From CBDCFV01 sp963664625 (GTDB taxonomy: Bacteria; Chloroflexota; Dehalococcoidia; Lucifugimonadales; UBA3495), in NCBI GenBank assembly GCA_963664625.1, contig OY761541.1, positions 1,302,001-1,366,000 on the forward strand: DNA of 64,000 bases. Direction: 5' to 3'. Positions 8,146-16,039 of this stretch are shown here, piece by piece. The notes beneath the pieces were generated by a model. That model saw only the letters and a list, made by a program, of their open reading frames with translations, did no database searches and was not told the origin of the DNA. Position 1 is the stretch's first letter; each line of letters starts with the position of its first letter. A program made the position numbers and the translations under genes.

Positions 8146-9322
8146 ATATCAAGACTGTCCTGTCACCACGTCACTGGATCTGCAACAGCGGAACGTCCTG
8201 GCCCGCAATCACATCGACGTAGCTTCCCCGACCGATGAAGGAACCACATGGGTCCTCCGTCCGTCGTCGTACATCGGCGCGGTCCGCGTTGGCGACTTGT
8301 CCGTCGTCGTGCGCCCCAAGATTCCCATCGACCGGGTTATGTTCCTGGTGGCCTACGCCATCGACCCCAAGAACTGGCGTAAGTATTTCGACCTGTCCCC
8401 GAACGCCGATGTACTGGAGAGTATCATTCCGGCCTTCGTCTATCACACCCGTCAAGCCGTCCGCCGCGGGCTGTTGCAGGGGTATAGGCATGAAGAGGAC
8501 GCCTTGCATACCGTCCGGGGCCGTATCCGGTTCGACGACCAGATAAACCGCCGCTTCGGCGTACCGCTGCCCCTTGAGGTAGCCTTCGACGAGTTCACCG
8601 AGGATATCGAGGAGAACCGGCTGCTCAAGACCGCGTTGTACCGGCTGGCCCATCTACCCATCAGGTCTGAACAGTCCCGCCGCGACGTCCACGCCCTGCG
8701 TCCCGTGTTCAACACCGTGAACCTGGGTGTATACCGCCGCGGATCCCCGGCAATCCAATACACCCGCCTCAACGACCACTACCGCCCCGCCGTGGAACTG
8801 GCCCGCCTGATTATCGACAACTCTAGCCTGGAGCTTTCCCACGGCGAAACTACGGGCTCGTCCTTTATGCTTGACATGAACCGGGTATTCGAGCGATTCC
8901 TGACCGTCGCCCTGCGGGAAGAGTTGGGTCTCTCTGAACGCGAATGGGACCGTGGGAACTTCTACCTGGACGAGGCCAACAACATCAAGCTGGAACCTGA
9001 CCTATCCTGGCGGAGCGGCGGACGCTACCGGTTCGTTGGCGACGCCAAGTACAAGCGCATCAGGTCCGACAATTTCCCCAACGCCGACATCTACCAGATG
9101 CTTGCCTACTGCATGGCCGCCGATTTACCGTCCGGTCTGCTCATCTACGCCGCAAGCGAGTTGGAGCCGACAGAGCCGCGCCGCTACCAGATCAGAAACG
9201 TCGGCAAGACCATCGAGGTGGCCTCCATCGACTTGAAGGGCCAACCTGACGACATCCTCGAAGAAGTTGCCCGCCTTGCCAACCGGATCAAAACCCACTA
9301 CTGCGAACCGTCGCTGGCCTGA
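8123..9322 (+). CDS. mcrC: McrC-like nuclease subunit
   Basis: This 399-residue partner of McrB should join the AAA+ ring and cut DNA. The N-terminal part (SYIGAVRVGDLSVVVRPKIP) is the bridging domain typical of McrC. The C-terminal part has a PD-(D/E)xK nuclease site: LEPDLSW at ~residue 290 followed by VGDAKYKR at ~306, then the QMLAYCMA helix. The chosen ATG at 8123 overlaps mcrB by 23 nt, which implies translational coupling and balanced amounts. An earlier in-frame start at 8078 would only add residues overlapping mcrB further. Confidence 0.92.
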   Translation: MQTLTLHEYQDCPVTTSLDLQQRNVLARNHIDVASPTDEGTTWVLRPSSYIGAVRVGDLSVVVRPKIPIDRVMFLVAYAIDPKNWRKYFDLSPNADVLESIIPAFVYHTRQAVRRGLLQGYRHEEDALHTVRGRIRFDDQINRRFGVPLPLEVAFDEFTEDIEENRLLKTALYRLAHLPIRSEQSRRDVHALRPVFNTVNLGVYRRGSPAIQYTRLNDHYRPAVELARLIIDNSSLELSHGETTGSSFMLDMNRVFERFLTVALREELGLSEREWDRGNFYLDEANNIKLEPDLSWRSGGRYRFVGDAKYKRIRSDNFPNADIYQMLAYCMAADLPSGLLIYAASELEPTEPRRYQIRNVGKTIEVASIDLKGQPDDILEEVARLANRIKTHYCEPSLA

Positions 9323-9674
9323 GCAACTGCCCAACCTTCAACCGCCACAATCACCAAAATCCCCCGAATCAAACGAATCACAGTTCAGACAATTACTGAC
9401 ACCAGCCGCTTGCCACATCGTAGAATACTTCCCTACCATATTACCTGTGCAGCACAACGTTTCGCCTGACTTGGCGCCAGGCCCTTTCAGTCTTCCATCC
9501 GAGGCGTCCAGAATGTCCACCGCCACACGCAGAGCCGCGTTATCCCGGTAGGGGCAGCCCCGCGAATGCGTATATCCCTCCTTATTGGCTGCCCCGGGAC
9601 GAGGAATACACCACATCCTGAAAATCCCGGCATCCGGTAAATCCTGATTCAGACAAGCCAAATGTCCTGAAATG
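9323..9674. other. Gene-free stretch between mcrC and the IS110 element
   Basis: No convincing gene lies here. It holds an inverted pair GGGGCAGCC (~9553) and GGCTGCCCC (~9584) about 20 nt apart, and at 9613-9656 a half-copy, in reverse orientation, of the family B repeat. The repeat half stops just short of the IS end. AT-rich words near 9335-9390 may be a decayed repeat. Confidence 0.6.
9613..9656 (-). repeat. Half-copy of the family B repeat next to the IS110 element
   Basis: The minus strand reads TGTCTGAATCAGGATTTACC, then GGATGCCGGGATTTTCAGG. It matches the left half of the full elements at 34140 and 35017; the right half is absent. It is closest to the half-copy at 17750-17793. Confidence 0.75.
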
Positions 9675-9689
9675 ATGCTCCTATATATG

Positions 9690-10781
9690 TCAAGGAGCGA
9701 TATTGGGCACCTTGGAGGGGCGACACAAGGCCGAGAAGACTTCACGGGCGACGTAGCGTTTGAGGCAACGGATGACCTCGGTTTTGCTCATCCCCTCCTT
9801 GGTGCGGCGATCCATGTATTGCCTGGTTCTCAAGTCATGACTGAGCCTGACCAGAACCACGCGATAAAGAGCTGCGTTGGCCTGACGGTCGCCACCCCGG
9901 TTCAGCCGATGCCGATTGGTCTTCCCGGAGGAGGCCGGTATTGGACTCACTCCGCACAGAGAGGCGAAGGCAGCCTCGGAGTGGATGCGTTGGGGGTTAC
10001 TGCCAGCAGAGACAAGCAGAGCTGCTGCCGTGTCGGGTCCTACTCCGAAGACGCTGACGAGGGCCGGGGCTGCCGTCCGGGTGAGCCGTTCCAGCTCGGC
10101 CCGCAGGTCACCGACCTCCTTGTCGAGCTGGATGTAGCGGCAGGCAAGAGACCGAAGGGTGTACTTGGCCGCCGCCGTGGGGTTCTCAAGACGACCTGGA
10201 CGAAATCTCCTGCACCGTGCCGCGAGGGCAGTGGCCGTCAGACTCTCCAGTGTCTCTCGTAGTTCGGCCGGAGCCGTGACGACCAGGGCCTTCATCTGGT
10301 TGATGGCCTGGGTGCGTGCCTTGACAGCCGAGTCCTTGGCGCTCTTGAGCATACGGATCATCTCGGTTTCGCCCTCACCTGATTTAGGAGTGGCGTTGGC
10401 TACTCCGGCCAGAACCGCCCGTGCTGCCATCTCCGCATCGGTGGGGTCGCTCTTACCTTTCCGGAATCGGGTTGACCGGTCAGGCCGGTTGACCTCTACG
10501 ACGGTAAAGCCTACGACGGTAAAGCCGCGACCGGTCAGGAATCGGGCCAGTCCGGCGCCGTAGGAACCGGTGCCCTCGACCCCGAAGGTGCGAACCTCAC
10601 CCAGCTTCCGGGACCACCGTTCGAGCTCCCCATACCCATGGCTGGTCGCTGGGGCGTAGTGCTCGGCGAGGCGCACGCCCCACTGGTCGATGGCAACGGC
10701 CACATGCTCGTCTTGGTGAGTATCGACTCCGATGACCACCTGAGAAGCGTGGATGACTTCGCGACCGACGACTGTTGTCAT
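9690..10781 (-). CDS. IS110-family transposase (DEDD recombinase)
   Basis: This 363-residue protein has both IS110 domains and looks intact. The N-terminal RuvC-like part has GVDTHQDEH (Asp ~19), VEGTGSYG (Glu ~68) and the paired aspartates in KSDPTDAE. The C-terminal transposase_20 part has LCGVSPIPASSGKTNRHRL, with the serine of SSGK at the usual catalytic-serine place, followed by the NRGGDRQANAALY block. The ATG at 10781 has an AGGAGG site 5 nt upstream that is folded into a hairpin (see 10788-10800). It stops 6 nt inside the putative left IS end. Confidence 0.92.
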   Translation of the reverse strand: MTTVVGREVIHASQVVIGVDTHQDEHVAVAIDQWGVRLAEHYAPATSHGYGELERWSRKLGEVRTFGVEGTGSYGAGLARFLTGRGFTVVGFTVVEVNRPDRSTRFRKGKSDPTDAEMAARAVLAGVANATPKSGEGETEMIRMLKSAKDSAVKARTQAINQMKALVVTAPAELRETLESLTATALAARCRRFRPGRLENPTAAAKYTLRSLACRYIQLDKEVGDLRAELERLTRTAAPALVSVFGVGPDTAAALLVSAGSNPQRIHSEAAFASLCGVSPIPASSGKTNRHRLNRGGDRQANAALYRVVLVRLSHDLRTRQYMDRRTKEGMSKTEVIRCLKRYVAREVFSALCRPSKVPNIAP

Positions 10782-10787
10782 TTCAGC

Positions 10788-10800
10788 CTCCTGCTAGGAG
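10788..10800 (-). promoter_or_regulatory. Hairpin that hides the transposase ribosome binding site
   Basis: The minus strand reads CTCCT-AGC-AGGAG directly before the transposase ATG. AGGAG is the ribosome binding site, so a 5-bp stem with a 3-nt loop would mask it and hold transposase translation low. This is visible in sequence; the effect is inferred. Confidence 0.5.
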
Positions 10801-11030
10801 TAGCGCGTCGGCCAGACGAGCGGACAAGACTGCGAAGGGACTTTAAGTCATGCTCCTATGAGGTCACTGCTCCAATGGCCGTTGGCGCCGTATCGGCCAT
10901 CTCCGGATCGAGCCGACAGATCATTTGGAAGGCATTAGAGCCAGTCAGCGTTGGGGTCAGACCCGAGCCGGAATGGCACAGAAACATAATCGCAGTCCGC
11001 GTTTCTGAAATTTCCGGCAAATAACCTTCT
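10801..11030 (-). ncRNA. Candidate region for an IS110 bridge RNA
   Basis: IS110-group elements encode a bridge RNA in the non-coding stretch 5' of the transposase. Here the ~230 nt upstream of the transposase have no supported gene and contain a TGGCCG/CGGCCA stem near 10876-10898. The region lies partly outside the end repeats chosen above, so only part of it may belong to the element. Confidence 0.3.
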
Positions 11031-11045
11031 GGAGAGTTGACCACC

Positions 11046-11348
11046 ATGATGAGTGAAATAAACGCCCTCTGGCGCCGCGTCCGCGCCCTTCAACGCAAAC
11101 TGGCCCGCGAACTGGCAGAATACCGACTGGGCCTCATTTGCGACGACCTTTGCGAACGCTGGTTCGCCGCTTGGTCCGACCACAAACCCTTGCCCGAAAT
11201 CCGGCCCTTCATCAAGCGGGTGATGGACGCCGGCTACCGACTCCTCCCGTTGGGCGCCGCCAACAACTACCTGCTGGACTGTCTTCGCAAAGATGACGCC
11301 CCCAACCCCCAATTGCTGCTTGAGGCCATCCTCCCCTCACACGGGTAA
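11046..11348 (+). CDS. Small hypothetical protein, helical
   Basis: This frame of about 100 residues begins MMSEINALWRRVRALQRKLA and is rich in Arg, Leu and Glu, as expected for an amphipathic helical protein. The middle has a Trp/Cys-containing block (DDLCERWFAAWSDHKPLP). GGAGAG lies 9-12 nt before two adjacent ATG codons at 11046 and 11049. I do not recognise the family. It sits between the IS110 element and a BrnA-like gene, in the accessory stretch bracketed by the PaREP1-like copies. Codon use looks like that of neighbouring real genes. Confidence 0.55.
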   Translation: MMSEINALWRRVRALQRKLARELAEYRLGLICDDLCERWFAAWSDHKPLPEIRPFIKRVMDAGYRLLPLGAANNYLLDCLRKDDAPNPQLLLEAILPSHG

Positions 11349-11357
11349 TATGCCGCT

Positions 11358-11384
11358 TGTCATTCCCGCGCAGGCGGGAATCCA
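11358..11384. repeat. Family A palindromic repeat
   Basis: ATTCCCGCGCAGGCGGGAAT, a palindrome with CGCGCAGG-type centre, lies between the small hypothetical gene and the BrnA-like gene. Confidence 0.85.
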
Positions 11385-11422
11385 TAACCTCAGGAAATCC
11401 AACATCAGGGAGACGGTGCGCT

Positions 11423-11767
11423 ATGACAGAGAAAAACCCTAGACTCATCTACCCTACTCCCGAGGAAGACGCCGAGATCAACCGCCAGATAGCGGAGGAC
11501 CCAGACACCTACGAGTGGACCGACGAGGTCTGGGCTAGGGCCATGACCACAGAAGAACTCTCCCCCGAGTTCGCCAAGTGGGCCGAAGAAAGACAGGCCG
11601 CCTTCGAGGCTGGGTTGCTTGAGCACGTCACCATCACCCTGGACCGGGACACCATCAACTGGTTCAAGGCCCAGACCGGCGAGGACGGGGAAACCGGCGG
11701 CACAAAGTGGATGGCCTTGGTGGAACGGACGCTGCGGGAACACGCCGGACGGGCAGCAAAAGCCTGA
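11423..11767 (+). CDS. BrnA-like antitoxin without an adjacent BrnT toxin
   Basis: This 114-residue protein ends in LEHVTITLDRDTINWFKAQT followed by a short helix (WMALVERTLREHA). This is the ribbon-helix-helix-like pattern of BrnA antitoxins, which bind DNA and neutralise the BrnT RNase. The first 60 residues are acidic (PEEDAEINRQIAEDPDTYEW), also usual for BrnA. No BrnT gene is present on either side, so it is an orphan, a remnant, or a BrnA-like regulator. The ATG at 11423 has GGGAG 10 nt upstream. Confidence 0.65.
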   Translation: MTEKNPRLIYPTPEEDAEINRQIAEDPDTYEWTDEVWARAMTTEELSPEFAKWAEERQAAFEAGLLEHVTITLDRDTINWFKAQTGEDGETGGTKWMALVERTLREHAGRAAKA

Positions 11768-11822
11768 TGGGGAATATGATACTCTCTCCCCAACGACCAT
11801 CATCAAGGGAGCTACATCAGGA

Positions 11823-12314
11823 ATGACCATTTCCAAAGCCGACAGGTACACCGAAATCAGCCGGCGCCTGCTTGAGGAAGCCCAACAACAACTGGACCGG
11901 GGCGACCTGATCCAAGCCTCCGAGAAGGCATGGGGCGCAGCGGCCCACGCCATTAAATCATTGGCCCAGACAAGGGGATGGAATCACACGCGGCACGATT
12001 TGCTGGCAGACGTTGTGGAACAAATTTCCGACGAGTGGGGCAGGACCGGCTTGCTCACGTTGTTTAACTCGGCAGAGGCCATGCACCACAACTTTTATGG
12101 ACACCACAGGAGCAGCTACTACGTGCAGGGGAGCATAAACGACGTCACGACCCTTATCGAGGAACTCCACGCGCTGCGCCTGCAACCCCCGCGTACCTTC
12201 ACTCCCGAAACGCGGGAGCAACAAGCCCGCCTCCGCAAGCTGACTCGCCGCCCGCCTCCAGACGAAGACGACGTAAGCGACCTGCCTCCGGTAAGGCCTG
12301 TTCCACCAGCTTAG
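11823..12314 (+). CDS. PaREP1/HEPN-like protein, intact paralogue
   Basis: This 163-residue paralogue is nearly identical to the N-terminal part of the gene at 5376 (RYTEISRRLLEEAQQQLDRG, then QASEKAWGAAAHAIKSLA). It diverges in the middle (GLLTLFNSAEAMHHNFYGHH instead of HLQNLFRSANYLHNNFYEHA), and the C-terminal tail PPDEDDVSDLPPVRPVPPA ends cleanly. The ATG at 11823 and the ~50-nt leader are shared with the first copy, so the duplication included regulatory sequence. The two copies are 6.4 kb apart in the same direction. Function is unknown; an RNA-related role is possible by HEPN analogy. Confidence 0.72.
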   Translation: MTISKADRYTEISRRLLEEAQQQLDRGDLIQASEKAWGAAAHAIKSLAQTRGWNHTRHDLLADVVEQISDEWGRTGLLTLFNSAEAMHHNFYGHHRSSYYVQGSINDVTTLIEELHALRLQPPRTFTPETREQQARLRKLTRRPPPDEDDVSDLPPVRPVPPA

Positions 12315-12356
12315 CAGTCCAACATATTTGGAATGACGGATAAGCAACAACCAGTC

Positions 12357-12462
12357 CGTCATTCCCGCGAAGGCGGGAATCCAGTGGATTTGAGCGTATC
12401 TAACTTCGGGTCGGTTACTCTTAATTTGGACCACTGGATTCCGGCTCAAGGCCGGAATGACG
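12357..12462. repeat. Two family A-type palindromes in an outer inverted repeat
   Basis: A standard palindrome (12360-12381) and a variant ATTCCGGCTCAAGGCCGGAAT (about 12438-12457) face each other. Between them, AATCCAGTGG (~12379) and CCACTGGATT (12431) form a further inverted pair. The whole could fold into one branched structure. Confidence 0.7.
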
Positions 12463-12490
12463 GTATGGTGTTTCAAAATGTCAGCACAGC

Positions 12491-12700
12491 CTAGCCCGCG
12501 GGCGGTTGAGGTTTCGTCGGCTTCCGCCTCCACCGCATCAGCCATATCAGGTTCAACCCGGCGATGGCCGCCGCGGTGAACCAGAGCACGCTGCCAATGG
12601 TGGCATTGTGTTGCAACCCTATGCCCAACCCGACGTAAAAGACTATGATCGCCAACACGAACAACAGTACATGCACCGTGACCCTCAATGCCCCGCTCAT
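12491..12700 (-). CDS. Small two-helix membrane protein
   Basis: This 69-residue protein has two hydrophobic segments (VHVLLFVLAIIVFYVGLGI and a second around VLWFTAAAIAGLNLIWLM) and a basic, proline-rich end (RWRRKPTKPQPPAG). GGAGGGGG lies 6 nt before the ATG at 12700; the ATG at 12706 touches the site and is less likely. I do not recognise a family. It is downstream of the histidine kinase gene on the same strand, with a 75-nt gap, and could be part of that transcript. Confidence 0.6.
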   Translation of the reverse strand: MSGALRVTVHVLLFVLAIIVFYVGLGIGLQHNATIGSVLWFTAAAIAGLNLIWLMRWRRKPTKPQPPAG

Positions 12701-12775
12701 AAGCATCCCCCTCCGAAGTTGCTTCTTGAGGATAGCATCGCCTCCAACCCGATGCTATGCCGGCCAGCGGACGAG

Positions 12776-14149
12776 TTAGGCCGAAAAATCTTCAGCCACT
12801 GCGGGCAGTCTGAAATACACTGTTGTTCCTGTTCCCAGGACGCTCTCCGCGGCGATGACGCCGCCGTGGGCTTCCACCAACCGCTTGGCGATGGTCAACC
12901 CCAGCCCGGTCCCTCCGGTGGTACGCGCCCGGGACGGGTCCACCCGGTAGAACCGCTCGAACACCAAGGGCAGCGCTTCGGGAGGTATGCCCTCACCCTG
13001 GTCCTCCACCCGGATAACTACACTGTCCAGTCGTTCCATCATAGTGCGGACGGTTATCGTCCCGCCTTCATCGGTGTGCTGGATGGCATTATCCAGCAGG
13101 TTCCCGACCACCTGCGCAATACGGGAACGGTCGATTGCCACTGGGGGCAGTCCTTCCTGACCCGCATAGACCAACGTCAGGCCCTTGGCCTCGGCCCTGG
13201 CCCGGAACCCCTCGACGACCTCGACAGCGACTGTGTCCAAGGAATCGGGCTGAAGGTCCAGTTGAAGACCCCCACCTTCGGCTTGTGCCAGCAGCCTCAA
13301 GTCCTCCACCAGCGCTCCCAAGTGAATTACCTGGCCGTGGATGGTGTCTATCGTGGCCTCGTCAGGCTCCAGCAGGCCGTCCTTTATCGCCTCCAGGTAC
13401 CCCTGGATATTGAACAGGGGTGTCCTGAGTTCGTGGGCAACGTCGGCGACAAGGTTCCGCCGGTGTCGTTCGGCATCTTGCAGGCTCTCCGCCATCAGGT
13501 TGAAGGCATCCGCCAGTTCCCGGATCTCCCTGGGGCCCGACGCCGGCGCCCGCTGCGCCAGATCGCCGCGGCCCAACCGCGTCGCGGCGGCTGCCAGCGC
13601 TTGTACCGGGGCCAGGATCTGACGGGAGACCAGCGACACCAGCAGGACGCCGCCAATGGCGGCCGCGACGCCCGTCCAGAGCAGGTAGGCGTTCAGAGAC
13701 CCGGTAAAACGCGAAATCGGGGGGTCCGGTATGTCGGAGGCGGAAGCGGCCGGGGTGATCTCCACGGCCCCGACCTGCCGGTCTCCCAACACCAACGGGG
13801 TGCCCTCCCGGTCTTTATGGCCCCGTTTGCCGAAGGGTCCCCGTCGACGGTGGGAGTCCCCCACCACGTTGCCCTCCCGGTCCCGCACCACTATGCGCTT
13901 CCCGAAGGCCGGCCCCGTCCTCTCCAGGATAGGCTGGAGTTCCTTCCATTTCCCGTCATCGCCGTATCCCCGGGCAACCAAGCGGGCGATGCGGCGTTGC
14001 TGGGCCTGCTCCCGCCGGTCGTCGAACCGCTCGGCCTGCTGCCCGGCCGCATTCGCAACGTAGAAGCCGACGCCACCCAAGGCCAGCACCAGTATCAGGG
14101 AGAAGCCAAGAATCAAGCGAAAGCGGAGGCTGAACACCCAGCTAAACAT
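12776..14149 (-). CDS. Membrane sensor histidine kinase (HAMP, HisKA, HATPase)
   Basis: This 457-residue kinase is the partner of the overlapping response regulator gene. A first helix (~10-32), an extracytoplasmic sensor region of ~130 residues and a second helix (~165-190) precede a HAMP domain. The phosphoacceptor His is in VAHELRTPLFNIQGYLEAI at ~residue 239. The N box is NLLDNAIQHTDEGG (~351), and the G boxes are DQGEGIPPE and GGTGLGLTIAKRLVEAHGG. The extracytoplasmic part is rich in Arg/Lys/Gly around SHRRRGPFGKRGHKDREG. ATG 14149 overlaps the 3' end of the regulator gene by 8 nt. The stimulus is unknown; the secreted gene upstream may be a target. Confidence 0.92.
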   Translation of the reverse strand: MFSWVFSLRFRLILGFSLILVLALGGVGFYVANAAGQQAERFDDRREQAQQRRIARLVARGYGDDGKWKELQPILERTGPAFGKRIVVRDREGNVVGDSHRRRGPFGKRGHKDREGTPLVLGDRQVGAVEITPAASASDIPDPPISRFTGSLNAYLLWTGVAAAIGGVLLVSLVSRQILAPVQALAAAATRLGRGDLAQRAPASGPREIRELADAFNLMAESLQDAERHRRNLVADVAHELRTPLFNIQGYLEAIKDGLLEPDEATIDTIHGQVIHLGALVEDLRLLAQAEGGGLQLDLQPDSLDTVAVEVVEGFRARAEAKGLTLVYAGQEGLPPVAIDRSRIAQVVGNLLDNAIQHTDEGGTITVRTMMERLDSVVIRVEDQGEGIPPEALPLVFERFYRVDPSRARTTGGTGLGLTIAKRLVEAHGGVIAAESVLGTGTTVYFRLPAVAEDFSA

Positions 14150-14831
14150 TGTTGAGCCTGTAGCCCACCCCGTACACGGTCTGGATGTAGCGGCGGTCCT
14201 TGGCTGCGGCGTCCAGCTTGCGGCGCAAGCCCGACACATGGGAGTCTACAGTCCGGTCGAAACCGTCGAAATCGTAGCCGAACACCCGGTTGATGATTTC
14301 GTCCCTGGTGAAAGTCCTGCCCGGCTCCTTGAGGAACATCGCCAGCAGCCGGTACTCGGTCGGGGTAAGCTTCATCGGCGCTTCCCCAACCGAGGCAATA
14401 CGCTGCCGCATGTCGAGGGTGATTTCGCAGTAAGCCAGCTTGGCCGGAGAGTCATCCTCCCTGTCGATGGCCGTCCGCCGCAGCACCGCCCGGATGCGGG
14501 CGGCTAACTCCCGTGGGCTGAAGGGCTTGGTCACGTAGTCGTCGGCTCCAAACTCGAACCCGGCAATCCGGTCTTCCTCTTCCACTCGTGCGGTGAGCAT
14601 GACGATGGGGACGTCTGATTCCTTCCGCAGTTCCCGGCACACTTCCAGCCCGCTCTTCCCTGGAAGCATCAAGTCGAGCACTACCAAGTCGGGAGCCGAC
14701 TCGCGAGCCAGCCGAAGGCCCTCGTTGCCGTTGGAAGCGGCCAACACTGTGTATCCATCACGGCGCAGGTACAGCCTGACCACCTCAACCGTGTGCGGGT
14801 CGTCTTCCACTATCAGAACGGTACTGGCCAC
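14142..14831 (-). CDS. OmpR/PhoB-family response regulator
   Basis: This 229-residue regulator has a receiver domain (VEDD at 8-11, phosphoacceptor Asp53 in LVVLDLMLPG, Lys ~102 in YVTKPFSP). It is followed by a winged-helix DNA-binding domain ending RRYIQTVYGVGYRLNNV. It should be phosphorylated by the kinase encoded by the overlapping downstream gene. The start is GTG at 14831, with AGGAG 8 nt upstream. Regulator-first order with overlap is the usual arrangement for this class. Confidence 0.95.
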   Translation of the reverse strand: MASTVLIVEDDPHTVEVVRLYLRRDGYTVLAASNGNEGLRLARESAPDLVVLDLMLPGKSGLEVCRELRKESDVPIVMLTARVEEEDRIAGFEFGADDYVTKPFSPRELAARIRAVLRRTAIDREDDSPAKLAYCEITLDMRQRIASVGEAPMKLTPTEYRLLAMFLKEPGRTFTRDEIINRVFGYDFDGFDRTVDSHVSGLRRKLDAAAKDRRYIQTVYGVGYRLNNV

Positions 14832-14905
14832 GCTTCAACTCCTGCGACAAGGGCATCCGGTGTCCAGCCTATACCGGACACCGGACAAATCGGTCTCTCG
14901 GTCAA

Positions 14906-15409
14906 TCAGGACGAAGGCTGCTCCGTGGTCGGAGAGGGCGTTACGGGCGACATGTCAGGCCCGCCTCGTCCATGCCTTCCGCCCCTGTGTTTCCAGCGGC
15001 CCTCGCCCTTTTTGAAGCCCCTCTGCTTGAAGCCCCGCTTCTCCCCGCGTTCCTTCATGGACCGCTCAACCACGTGGTCGGGCCTGTCCTGGAACCAACC
15101 GAACTGGTCGTTGGCTTCCTCTTCGGTCAGCCGCCCCTGCTCGACCATCCTGTCCAACCGTCCCCGGTAAGCTTCGTCAATCTGTTCCCGCTTGGCTTGG
15201 GTCAAGGCGTCCTGTACGGTGGACTCGTCAAGGTCAAGAATCTCCGCCACGCGGGCCGCAAAGGTTTTGCCCGTGGTCGCAGTTGTTGGAGTCGCCTCCG
15301 GTGTGGGTGCAGGGGTGCTGCCGCCGGTCTGGGCCCACACTACTCCACCAGTCAGACCGACGACCATAATCGCCGCCAATGCCAACAAAGTAATCTTGCG
15401 TTTGCTCAA
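14906..15409 (-). CDS. Secreted helical protein with TxxEA repeats and a Gly/Arg-rich tail
   Basis: This ~167-residue protein begins with a signal peptide (MSKRKITLLALAAIMVVGLT) and a Thr/Pro/Ala-rich linker. A helical part follows (FAARVAEILDLDESTVQDAL, then LTEEEANDQFGWFQDRP). I have seen this pattern in secreted proteins of Chloroflexota and Firmicutes labelled DUF2680-like. The last third is basic (KRGFKQRGFKKGEGRWKHRG). I chose TTG 15409 because GGGAGG lies 8 nt upstream; the ATG at 15427 lies 5' of that site. It is upstream of the two-component genes on the same strand, so it may be a periplasmic modulator or target. Confidence 0.65.
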   Translation of the reverse strand: MSKRKITLLALAAIMVVGLTGGVVWAQTGGSTPAPTPEATPTTATTGKTFAARVAEILDLDESTVQDALTQAKREQIDEAYRGRLDRMVEQGRLTEEEANDQFGWFQDRPDHVVERSMKERGEKRGFKQRGFKKGEGRWKHRGGRHGRGGPDMSPVTPSPTTEQPSS

Positions 15410-15506
15410 AATCAACGCCTCCCTCATTCAGTCTCAATTGCTTGAACCACCCCGCGGGACTGCAACTTATACTATCGGGGGACTTTGGAGAAATTATGAA
15501 GGAGAA

Positions 15507-15540
15507 ACGCCCCGACGGGTTTCCTTTACCGTCGGGGCGT
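15507..15540 (-). terminator. Strong hairpin, probable terminator of the 15569-16003 gene
   Basis: A perfect 12-bp stem is formed by ACGCCCCGACGG (15507-15518) and CCGTCGGGGCGT (15529-15540) with a 10-nt loop. On the minus strand it is followed by TTCTCCTTCATAATTT, a weak U-rich tail. Confidence 0.65.
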
Positions 15541-15568
15541 GTGACTTTCCGGGTGGGTCCGGTAAGTG

Positions 15569-16003
15569 TCAGGAACGGGAACCCGCCTGCCATAGGCGTA
15601 TGCCGGTGATGACGAAGGTGATGGGCAGCATTACGTCAACAACGGCCCAGATGACCCAGGCCGTATCGGTCTCGTTCAGGTTCTGCACGCCCAATGCCAG
15701 CAGCGAAAACCAGTTGTGCAGGAACAGGATGGCAATGCCTACGGTGAGATAGAAAGCGGCGTTGGCCTCCATATACCGGCGGGTAACAGGGCCCTCCGGG
15801 TCGCGCCCGCATTCTTCACGCTTGCGGACGTAATTGAAAATGAGGGCCAGCGCCAGTCCTATCAGCATCAGGACGTTCAGGATATGCCATACGATCATAA
15901 CGTCGAATGACTTGACCAAGAACGGGCTTATGATGAAATACGCCGCCACTGCCGCGCCGAGGGCGGCCAGATAGAGTCCTACCGGCTTCCGAAGCGCGTC
16001 CAT
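15569..16003 (-). CDS. Four-helix membrane protein of unknown function
   Basis: This 144-residue protein has four hydrophobic segments: LYLAALGAAVAAYFIISPFL, IVWHILNVLMLIGLALALIF, a third near AFYLTVGIAILFLHNWF and a fourth near AVVDVMLPITFVITGI. A charged cytoplasmic-type loop (RKREECGRDPEGPVTRRYME) lies between helices 2 and 3. GGAGG lies 4 nt before the ATG. It is 36 nt downstream of the ammonium transporter on the same strand, so it is probably co-transcribed, in the place where a PII gene often sits. It is not a PII protein. No family recognised. Confidence 0.7.
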   Translation of the reverse strand: MDALRKPVGLYLAALGAAVAAYFIISPFLVKSFDVMIVWHILNVLMLIGLALALIFNYVRKREECGRDPEGPVTRRYMEANAAFYLTVGIAILFLHNWFSLLALGVQNLNETDTAWVIWAVVDVMLPITFVITGIRLWQAGSRS

Positions 16004-16039
16004 AGTTCCTCCGTTGCTATTCGTTCCCGGTCAGAAATC

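Larger units (their letters stand above)
9675..10859 (-). mobile_element. IS110-family insertion sequence, putative ends
   Basis: The transposase gene is bounded by a 10-bp direct repeat ATGCTCCTAT at 9675-9684 and 10850-10859, 1,175 bp apart. The surrounding bases are also alike (TGTCA and GGTCA follow). IS110 elements lack long terminal inverted repeats and insert by DEDD-transposase/bridge-RNA recombination at short core matches, so short direct matches at the ends are expected. The real boundary on the transposase 5' side could lie farther out (to ~11030), since IS110 elements usually carry a longer non-coding 5' segment than the ~70 nt left by this choice. Confidence 0.6.

Noticed and set aside
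10856..11047. A 63-codon minus-strand frame (MVVNSPEGYLPEISETRTAI)
   Set aside because: It is short, has no ribosome site, and overlaps the start region of the small hypothetical gene on the other strand. The region fits a non-coding IS flank better.
12506..14155. A 549-codon plus-strand frame opposite the histidine kinase
   Set aside because: It is an antisense shadow. The kinase and regulator motifs are clear on the minus strand.
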